A stretch of DNA of 64,000 nt from Trichosphaerium sp. ATCC 40318 (Eukaryota > Discosea > Flabellinia > Trichosidae): the NCBI GenBank assembly GCA_038496445.1, contig JALMLS010000211.1, positions 62,001-126,000 of the forward strand. The letters run 5' to 3'. Within the stretch, counting starts at the first letter, position 1; each line of letters begins with the position of its first letter. Shown here in pieces: positions 55,908 through 64,000 of this stretch. The translations under genes and the position numbers were made by a program. A model generated the notes under the pieces. The model was not told where the DNA came from, made no database searches, and worked only from the letters and a program-made list of their open reading frames with translations.

Positions 55908-58355
55908 TTAGGCCACATTGTCTTCCAAGACAGTGAATCGCTTATCTTTATCCATGACAGCCTTTAATGGAGTGTATGCGAAACCAGGGAGTGGTTGACA
56001 TTCCAAAGATCCAGCGTAACGAGTAGAACCCCATCCTTGAACACCGATGTTTCCTTTTTGTCCCATCTCTACGATATCGCCGTTTTCTTCCATCAGAGCG
56101 ACCTAAGGAGATAGTATAAATATCATAGACATCGTATTTAGAACTGTAAAGCAAGAGGAAAGGGAAAGAAGTAAAGAAAGTTGAAAAGACTTACTCTGTT
56201 GAAAGGTAGACTTGATTTTGGTCCAAATTTACCGCCATGAGCCAAGTAGTTCTCATGAGTTTCTGCAAATATAACAGATACGTTTTGACTACCCATAGTA
56301 ATAACAACACGATCCAAATCAAGTTTTTCAATTACACTACAAAAAGTAAGAAAAAAAAAAAAAGAAAAAATATGGTACGTACTCTTTTACGAGTTGAGTG
56401 TCTGGGATGTCTCCAGGGTAACCAACAATAACAGCAGCGCGGAGAGATGATGTATCTGTAGTCTCTAGCATTTCACATTCCAACAATTGTCTAAAATTAG
56501 ATGCCATATCACAGAGCACTGTACCTCTAAAAAAAGAGATCAGCGAAAAAAACCTCCTAAACAAAAAGCTCTTTGCTTTTGATTGATGGCCGTACTTGTC
56601 CATATGGATAGTTCTCAATGTATGCTCAGGTGAGAAAACTTCCCAAGGAATAACAAAACGTGAACGGAAAGCCATAGTGATACCCCATCCTGAGATAAAA
56701 AATTAAATCCAAACGCTCAAAAGAAAATACCAAAAAAAAAATAAGGCGTACCGCAAACTAAACCAGCCGTTTGGTACGGTTGTAGATTAGATATAACACT
56801 ATCAGCCTCAGTAATACCAATCTTGTTACCAATAAAAATAGCACTATTCATAATAGCGTATTCATTCCAGTGTACAGGCTGTTGAAAAAATAAGTTATGT
56901 CAACAAGCGCTTTGCTATAATTGTACTTCTTGAACTTTCTCCATTGGGTGAGGGCACACAAACATATAAGGCACTCGAGGATCTGCTTCTCTGTCCATTT
57001 TTTTCCAAGGAGCGATAGTAGGAAGAGCATGATGGACAAACAAACTTCTTAAATTAATCATTCCTAAAAAAAAGAAATCAAAAAAAAAAATGTACATATT
57101 CTTTCTTAACAAAATTAAAAGATAATTACTCACCATCAATAGCACGTTTTCCTGTGTGTATTACATATTTTAACTCTTTAAGAACATCATGTGTATTTGT
57201 CTGAAAGTAAGGCGCTATAGATTTCAGAGTAAGGGATCTAATACGTTGTACATTTTTTGAAAAAAAATCAACAAAAAAACAAGAAGAAAACGTACTGCTG
57301 TTCAATAAAGGGAATGTTTCGTAAATGTTTTCCAGCTGGACGCTGTTACCGACCTTTGGTGCAAACATAAACAAACCAGGTCTGAACTTCTCCAAGGCAT
57401 CACTACGAACACAATAAGTTCCAAGCAACGCTTTAACGGTAAAGTACAAAAAAATCAAGAAAACAAACATTTGTCACAATAAAAACTGACAAACGCACAT
57501 TAGAGGTTGTCCATAAATTTGTGGTGGCACCATAGCTACAGGGTGTCTTTGTGATCTACAACCACCAACAATAGCAGCCCACTAGAGCAAAGTTTAGAGA
57601 CTTTTTGTTTAATACTTCCAATGTAATTAAATAGGTTACGTACAGCTTCGAGCTTGTTTGGCATGGCCATTGCGAAAGAAGTACCTTCAGCTCCACATGC
57701 TTCGCGCAAACCAGCAGCAATTGAATTAAAATCACCCTAATATGAGATGTTATTGAGCGAGTATTGTGCTTTTGGGTTGATTTAAAGCGATTCGGCGCAA
57801 TAATAGGTGACAATAATTCAAACAGCGCGCAATTCATCCGCATTAGCGTTAATTTACCTTAAATTCTTTCCATGTACGTAATACATCCTCATTTACTTGA
57901 CGCACGACACTTTTATGCTCGTACTCGCTAATTTGGTCGTCGACGGCCTGGCTGAACGTCTGCATTGTAGGACCATACTCCCACTCATCAACAACGTGAG
58001 TTGAAAGCCTTGATGATCTGAAGTCTTGAAAGAACGCTTGTTGTTCCTTGTAATCTACCGAGATGTTTAATTAACGACTTTCGTGAAGAAATAACTCACG
58101 CTCTAAAAGTTTAGGGCTATCTTGATACTTCTGTATCTTTTCAGCGTATACTTCAGCAGTGTCAACTGGTGTTGGTTCTGTCCACCGTGTTGGGTAACTG
58201 TTAATTTTTCCTCTCGTCTTGTTGTCTATGTTTCTGATTACGTTGTCTCTGGCACTTTGCTTTTTTGTTTGTACATAAGCATAAGAGCGCACCGCTTTGC
58301 GCGATTTAGAGCGGTGGCCTCTGCTACATACTCGCTGTGCAGTTCGTCCAAGCAT
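55908..58355 (-). CDS. ANL (acyl-CoA synthetase-like) protein lacking the ATP-binding loop
   Basis: Starts MLGRTAQRVCSRGHRSKSRK, a basic, Ser/Arg-rich stretch like a mitochondrial presequence. The body follows an AMP-dependent synthetase step by step: FNSIAAGLREACGAEGTSFA, MAMPNKLEAWAAIVGGCRSQ, then ADPRVPYMFVCPHPMEKVQE where the family has an SGTTG-x-PK loop, PVHWNEYAIMNSAIFIGNKI, GITEADSVISNLQPYQTAGL, VCGWGITMAFRSRFVIPWEV, FSPEHTLRTIHMDKYG, LRAAVIVGYPGDIPDTQLVK and MGQKGNIGVQGWGSTRYAG (A8-like). It ends soon after A8 (DKDKRFTVLEDNVA), so the mobile C-terminal domain with the catalytic Lys is missing. Probably a pseudoenzyme. About ten introns. Confidence 0.65.
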
Positions 58356-59512
58356 TGTGTTAGGTAGCGTAGCGTAGATGGTCTAGAGTTCTTTCGTTTT
58401 CTACAGGCAAAATTTTGGCACAAAACGCTGTTTTATTGTCTTTATTACCAGCTAACCCTACACTTGGCTTACTATGCTATTGGTAATTGTAGGTAAGGGA
58501 GACAAGACACTGTACGAGTATGAAGCTGAAAGCTCTCAGGTAGCCATTTTTTACACTAATAATACCGCTTGGTTACTGACACATCTGTAGCGACCACGAG
58601 AAGACAATTATTTAGGGCAGTTTATTTTACACTCAGCTTTAGACACTGTAGAGGAACGGATGTGGCAAAATGCGAGCTGGTAGCTACTATTTAACAACGT
58701 AGCCAGTTATTAACGTATTTAGGTTCTTAAAGCGTGTTGACACTAAAGCGTATAACAATTGCGACGTATGGTGCTTTGTTTCCGCTGGGCGTACGTTGTT
58801 TAAACGACAATTCTACAGCAAATAAAATTCTAATGGTACTTCAAATACTCACCAAACAACGTAGATACCAAATTCTTGCTTCTAATGCCAGTTAAAAACA
58901 AAAGCGAGGATACAATTAAAACATTTTTTTGGGAAGTTTATGAGCTCTACTTGAAGGCACGTGTCACTATCACAACATTTTATGCAATGTCAAAAAAATT
59001 TAATAATAATACGATCACTAGGTACTCATGAACCCATTCTACGAACCAAATAGCACTATAACATCCTCTACGTTTCACCAACGCGTAAAAGGTACCAACA
59101 CTTGAATCATTAGGCTCTTTACCTTCATTGCAACTGAGTGTTTTTGTAGGTATCATAAATAGAAAATTGTATTAAAAACCACGCAATTCGAACGTGAGAG
59201 AATCTATTAGAGAAAGATTTGTAATTACTATGTCTCTATGAAAGCATTTTTGAAAAAACCCTGTGTTTCACCGATTTAAACGCCACAGCAATACGCTGTA
59301 GTGTGTTTATACAACATCGGCTAAATAGTTACCGGCCTTACCTGAAACGGAAAGGATTTAACCGTACAGTTTATGTATGGTTTGCACATGCGTGGTTGAC
59401 CTGTTACCATTGGTTGTCGTGAGAGTTTAACATCTTGAGAAGCAAATAAGGCTTAGTACAAGTTAGGGGTAACTTAGCTTTTTCCGGATTTTTGTTTTAG
59501 TTTTTTCGTAAC
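58356..59512. other. Large intergenic region
   Basis: About 1.15 kb between divergent genes (ANL-like, minus; desaturase, plus). No frame over 60 codons apart from edge shadows. A CACGTG box near 58962. I see nothing else nameable. Confidence 0.45.
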
Positions 59513-60740
59513 ATGAGTACGGTATCAAATAACAAGGCTGCTTCTGGCCATTCTCATGCTCACCATCAATACAAAAAACTATCTAAGGAAGAAGCACGGT
59601 ATCTACTTCACGTAGATGCTGTATCTATCCCTACAGTAGCAGTCACAGTTATTGCTACATCTGTATTTCTACTATGCATCAAATTAGGTCCATTGCACGA
59701 TAATTGGGTGCGTACATGTTTGTATTCGCGTGAACTGATGAATTATAGCTTAATTGGCCCACTTGCGTATTAATTCAAGCGTTTTGTGCTTATGCAAACT
59801 TTACAGCAATGCACGATTCAGCACACAAGTCTCTTGGTAAAAACCGGTTAGCCAACGGGTTTTTTGGAAGGTACTAAAAAACGGCGTCACATTTTTACTT
59901 TGCCTCGAGATTTACTAAAATCAGAGTTGTAGGTTTGCCTGCTTAACTATGGGACCACATATTGTTTATGTTGCATTTCGTTATGTTCATTTAAAACATC
60001 ATAGATACACTAATGATCCACAACGTGATCCAGTAAGTGTTTCTTTTTTTCTTTTTTTTGAAATCAACAATCACGTGTTATGATTAAGCTAGCTTTAGGA
60101 TTATTGGGTTCACACTGGCGCTTTACTACCTTTAAGGTTTGCTACACTTGACTTATTTTACTACTATGATGTATTCAAAAACTGGAGAGATCATGCTATG
60201 AAAGATATTCTAGAAGCTCTTGTTTGGCTCGTAACAGGAATTGCAGTGTCAATATACCTCGCCAACTCTTGTTATTCTACCTATTTCTGGTAACAGCAAT
60301 AAGTCATCGGGTTGTGTGTTTACTGACACGTGATATAGGCTTCACTGGATGTTACCAGCACGCTTGGCAATTATGTTTTTGGCTTTTTCTTTTGATTGGT
60401 TACCTCATCGCGAAAATCAGGTACGTTTAATATTTATTGGCGTTCTGGTTGTCTTGTTACTTACACCGCTAGGTGACATTTTCAGAGGATAGGTATAATA
60501 CTACGTCCTTGCTAGTGTTTCCAATACAGGCATTATTCACTTGTTTGTTATTCTTTCAAGTACGCACTTTTTTTTCAATTACGGTCTAACTTCCATTTTT
60601 AGGACTATCATATAATGCACCATATGTACCCTAGGATACCTTTCTATAGATATACAACTGCGTGGGCAATGAAAAGAGACGAATGGTTACATCGTAAAGT
60701 ACCAGTGAGCTACCCATTAGGTGGAGGTAAAATACCATAA
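59513..60740 (+). CDS. Membrane fatty-acid desaturase / hydroxylase
   Basis: Di-iron membrane oxygenase. N-terminus MSTVSNNKAASGHSHAHHQY is His-rich and cytosolic; then LHVDAVSIPTVAVTVIATSV is a membrane segment. The three histidine boxes are in place: MHDSAHKSLGKNRLANGFFG (HxxxH), VHLKHHRYTNDPQRDP (HxxHH) and QDYHIMHHMYPRIPFYRYTT (HxxHH), separated by further hydrophobic helices (DILEALVWLVTGIAVSIYLA). The end is HRKVPVSYPLGGGKIP. The HDSAHKS and HHMYPRIPFYRY forms are shared by fatty-acid desaturases and carotene-hydroxylase-like members, so the substrate is open. Seven or so introns. No fused cytochrome b5 (no HPGG), so an external electron donor is needed; ER location expected. Confidence 0.85.
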
Positions 60741-61069
60741 AGCCCATAAAATACACTGTTTCCTCAAAAAAAGATCCAAGAAAACAATAAAAGCTATTTA
60801 TCAACATCACGTGCTTTTTACTTCAAGAAAAAAAACAATAGGCCACCTATTAAATTACTTTATCTTTCTCTTTTACAAGCGTGCGTACACGTGAAATATT
60901 TGTTGACGACATCGCATAAGCGACAGTTTTTTTTTTTTTACACTATACTTGCCCTCAACGTCGATTGTATTTCTTGTCGTAATGATTCTTCTTTGTCTTC
61001 GCCTATCCCATAAAAAAATTTACCATTACTGGCTACAAACGTTTATTTTTTTTGTTTTTTCGAGAATTT
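60741..61069. other. Convergent 3' region
   Basis: About 330 bp between the stop codons of the desaturase and the Lys/Pro-rich gene, with AATAAAAG near 60786 and two CACGTG boxes (about 60810 and 60889). No coding. Confidence 0.4.
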
Positions 61070-62603
61070 TTAAAAAACTATGTCTGTACCGGGATCCCAG
61101 TCAATAGCGCCTACAGGCTTATGTTTGCGTTTACCCTTAGGTGTATTAAGTCTTTTATGCTTCATCTTTGCTGAAACGTCGCTACTATTAGAACGCTGTA
61201 AAGGTGCCATTCCAGGTTTTCCTCCATTTTTGACTAGTTTCTTGATACTATCTGGCGCGCTTAATAATTCTGGGTCTGAATCTACTGCGTCTGCGCTCTT
61301 TGTTAGGCGATCTGCTTTACGGTCTTTGCTTTTATCCTTCTTTTTCTTATCCTTGTTCTTGTGTGACTTATCCTCCTTGTCTTTTTTTTTATCATCTTTT
61401 GATTCTTTTTTCTTATCTTCTTTTAACTCCTTTTTTTTATCATGATGATCCTTATCGTCTTTCTTACTCTTACTCTTTTTACTATCCTTTGGCGAATCAA
61501 CCTTCTTTATTTGAGGAGTGTTCTTTGTCGTTGGTGTTGTTGATGGCTTTGCTCTTGTCTCTTCAATAATAGGAGTAGGTGCACTACTTCTTAAGGAGTG
61601 TTCGGATAGATTTCTTTCGATTTGATGTATTTTCATAGATATTGGCGTTGAACTTTTTGGTAACACGTGTTTCTTTGGAGGTGTTTGAGGCGACTTTACA
61701 GGAGTCTTTGGTGGAGGTAATATAGGTTTTTTTGGCGGTGTTTTAGGTGTTTTCTTTGGAGGTTTCTTATACTTTCCTTTAAGAGTACCGGAGACAGCAG
61801 TAGCTTGGCTTTCACTACGTACACTCATTCTTCTCCTTGCAGCAACAAGCATATCAGATTGTATTGCTTGAGAACTACCACGTTTTCTTGTTAATTTCAT
61901 TCCAGCTATCCTTGGTAGAGGTGGAGGAGGTCTTGGTGGTGGCGCAGATGTAGATGATCCATCAGCGGGCATAGATTTAGGTGGAGGGATCCTTTAGAAA
62001 ACATGTGAACAGGAGTAATCGATTTTTTTTTTGGATATTTTTTTTTTTTTTTTTTTTCAATTTCGTTGTTTTAGAACCACCAGACTTTATGTTTTTCTTT
62101 TGAAAGCCATGACGTGGTTACAAAAAAATCTAAAAACGTTTTTTTGTTTTTTCGATTGAATGGATTTTTTTTTTGTCAGACAGCGATATAATCGCTGGAC
62201 GCGCATTATTTTGAGCGTCAAAAAGTAATTATAAAATAAACACGTGAAAAAGTATACCGGGCTTACTTTAGCATAGGTTGTAGAGCAGCTGCTGAATTTT
62301 TTCGATCTATTTGAAGTGTAGCCATAAGCTGGGCAAGCTTTTTTGCATGCTCCACCAAGAACTAATAATTTTGTTAGCACCGCTTTAGGTAGTTTCGAAA
62401 AGCAAAACTTTTTTTTTCTTTTTTCATTTAGGTCTTTGTAGTTTGGTAAAACGCTGTTTTGGGTTTAATACCTCGTGGTTGTCAGCATAACGGACTTCCT
62501 CTTTAAGCTCTTCAAATCGCGTTCGTAGCTCGCTTATCCATCTACCAAGTAGCTGCTTTATACCACTAAGCTTTTGGAGATCTTGCTGGGTTGGACTGCT
62601 CAT
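61070..62603 (-). CDS. Coiled-coil, proline- and lysine-rich protein
   Basis: Three exons. From the ATG at 62603, MSSPTQQDLQKLSGIKQLLG, RWISELRTRFEELKEEVRYA and DNHE form a helical start; exon 2 continues FLVEHAKKLAQLMATLQIDR, KNSAAALQPMLK; exon 3 opens IPPPKSMPADGSSTSAPPPR, PPPPLPRIAGMKLTRKRGSS. Then come Pro/Lys runs (KKPPKKTPKTPPKKPILPPP) and a long K/D/E/S region (KKKELKEDKKKESKDDKKKD), ending GAIDWDPGTDIVF. Polyproline then charged disorder would suit an SH3/WW or profilin-binding scaffold or a nuclear factor; no domain is certain. An upstream ATG at 62681 would add 26 residues. Confidence 0.6.
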
Positions 62604-63438
62604 GTTGCTCACCACATCAATTTCAACTGAATTACAAAAAAAGTGCAGTTTTCGCAAATAAGTGTCACTAGCGCTACCCAAAAAACTCCTTGTACGTCTT
62701 TGCTAAGTTGAAAGAGTAGACACAAGATCAATTAATAATGGGTACTTCAGATCTTAATCTCCTTACTTTACAGCACCGGCAGCAAGTACGCAAACGCGAC
62801 TATACAACTTTCTAAACGCGCACGTGATATTTGAAGCCAAAACAAAAAATTACATAGCAATTTGTTTTACTGGTTACTAAACAACGCTGTAAATCACAAA
62901 GTAGTTTAAAAATGGCTCGGTTAGTTTTAACCGCCAGTGTATTTGTTCAAAAATAGCATCAGATACAATTAAAGCGCCCCGCAAGTGTTATACCGCGCTT
63001 GAGGCTCTATCTATTTATGAAAAATTATCACGTGAAAAAAAAAGTGAAGGCTTCTGTATTTAATACCTAATAAAACAGCTATCAGATGAGCTTTTCCATG
63101 ATGTAGTCTAGTCACAATATGTAATCAAACGCCACACCACGTGTAAAAAATCCTTTGATACTCCACTAGCAAATAGTTTTGCAATGTTATGTTGATAAGT
63201 GCGTAGTCATTTCACGTCAGTACTGTTTGGTTAGACATTGTCTTGCTTTCGAAGTCAATCAATTCTGGAATACTTGTCTTTTATGGCAAATATTTTCTGT
63301 ATATAATTCAAGCTTGGTTAGAGTCTCTAGCTAAAGGTTCATTTGGTGGACTAAAGGAAAGCAGAAAATTCAACAAAAGACTTTGGTATGAAAAGTCTCT
63401 GAAACCTCTTCTCCTTGCGTTGACACAACTAATACATC
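62604..63438. other. Intergenic region
   Basis: Holds the 5' end of the Lys/Pro-rich gene and a plus-strand frame 63243-63449 (68 codons, no family). Three CACGTG boxes lie in about 320 bp (near 62820, 63028 and 63138). Nothing else recognised. Confidence 0.4.
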
Positions 63439-63669
63439 ATGGCGGGTAACGCAGTAGTAATAAAAATGGTAATAAACGAAAAGTTCGAGAGAAGTGTCTA
63501 TGTCAACTTCAAACTTCTCAGTGGAAGCAGATCTGATGTTCATTACGTTCTCTCTGATTGGACTTCAAAAGGTTATGAAATTAAAACACACCAAGTTGTA
63601 TTAGGCGGACAGGCCGATTCTTCTGCAGCAGAAACACATTACTGGACGCTTCAAAAGACGAGGAGGTAA
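63439..63669 (+). CDS. Small protein of unknown function, 76 residues
   Basis: Intronless, MAGNAVVIKMVINEKFERSV, YVNFKLLSGSRSDVHYVLSD, WTSKGYEIKTHQVVLGGQAD, ending ETHYWTLQKTRR. Alternating beta-type segments, no signal or membrane segment. Residue use looks coding. It lies 228 bp before the alpha-mannosidase start on the same strand. Family not recognised. Confidence 0.45.
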   Translation: MAGNAVVIKMVINEKFERSVYVNFKLLSGSRSDVHYVLSDWTSKGYEIKTHQVVLGGQADSSAAETHYWTLQKTRR

Positions 63670-63897
63670 AGAATAATAGCACAAATGTAGCGTATAATCT
63701 CAATGAGAAAAATAAACATCACGTGACCGCACGCCTTGAAACAGTATTTGCTTATTTCATTTAAAGTCTTTACACTAAAGTCATGTGCAAATTAGCCAAG
63801 TCTCTGCCAGTCATGTGCCGATCGGCAACTTTTCAAATAATATCAAGTTAAAATAAAACCGTTGTACTCTACTCTGTAGAAAACAGTCTGTTAGATA

Positions 63898-64000
63898 ATG
63901 GGTAATGCCAATAACGCTGAAAACAAGATTTATTTTGTAGCAACAGCTCATTTAGACACACAATGGTTATGGACCATTCAAGTACGCTTTTGACATTAGA
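63898..64000 (+). CDS. Alpha-mannosidase (GH38), N-terminal start, cut by window edge
   Basis: Only the first exon is inside: MGNANNAENKIYFVATAHLD then TQWLWTIQ, followed by a gtacgc donor near 63979. AHLDTQWLWTI fits the N-terminal zinc-ligand segment of glycoside hydrolase family 38 (H-x-D-x-x-W). No signal peptide at this start, as in cytosolic or bacterial-type members. Identification rests on this short motif alone. Confidence 0.6.

Noticed and set aside
61080-61445. 121-codon plus-strand frame rich in Leu and Ser
   Set aside because: Antisense of the Lys-rich part of the minus-strand gene; the Ser/Leu/Phe richness is simply the complement of Lys, Asp and Glu codons.

Overview
This window is nuclear DNA from a unicellular eukaryote. 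Genes on both strands are cut by many short introns, mostly 40-100 bp, with donors close to GTACGT or GTAAGT and acceptors in TAG or CAG. Intergenic spacers are often under 400 bp and are AT-rich. The housekeeping genes are eukaryotic: SEC13, an AP-3 sigma subunit, a UBC12-type E2, CHMP7, a Ras GTPase and prolyl-tRNA synthetase. A RegA-type response-regulator phosphodiesterase next to an LRR-ROC-COR-kinase gene points towards an amoeba, with Amoebozoa the best guess. No rRNA or tRNA gene and no diagnostic marker was found, so the lineage is an inference.

Layout. 1-1.7 kb: SEC13. 1.7-5.4 kb: sparse region with a basic cysteine protein, a short ORF next to a long poly(A), and a small coiled-coil gene that seems to have tiny introns. 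5.7-17.9 kb: RegA-like cyclic-nucleotide phosphodiesterase (minus) diverging from a 9 kb LRR-ROC-COR-kinase gene with a C-terminal propeller-like part (plus). 18.5-23.1 kb: unknown basic protein, AP-3 sigma, a double Pmp3 membrane protein and UBC12. 23.7-30.7 kb: accessory-looking block with SMI1/KNR4 copy 1, a Thr/Pro-repeat surface protein, two F-box/MORN_2 genes (one broken) and an intronless F-box/LRR gene. 30.8-38.2 kb: PH/coiled-coil protein, a small unknown, CHMP7 and Ras. 38.3-42.6 kb: small unknowns, an MLKL-type helical-bundle protein, SMI1/KNR4 copy 2, a hairpin repeat, a secreted protein and a MORN_2 remnant. 42.6-50.8 kb: prolyl-tRNA synthetase, a nitrilase-family hydrolase, epoxide hydrolase and a PA-domain multi-pass membrane protein. 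51.2-55.3 kb: an intact F-box/MORN_2 gene, another remnant and a head-to-head inverted duplication of a secreted ten-cysteine protein. 55.9-64 kb: an ANL-family protein that has lost its ATP loop, a fatty-acid desaturase, a Lys/Pro-rich protein, a small ORF and the start of an alpha-mannosidase.

The most unusual content is the dispersed F-box/MORN_2 family: three loci with the same N-terminal box, at least two decayed fragments, and a MORN_2-like stretch at the N-terminus of one of two SMI1/KNR4 paralogues. MORN_2 (YwqK) and SMI1/KNR4 modules are both known from bacterial toxin-immunity loci, so this may be a rapidly shuffled recognition or immunity repertoire; that role is inference. Exon boundaries were read by eye from frame continuity, GT/AG sites and family similarity, so outer coordinates are firmer than internal ones.
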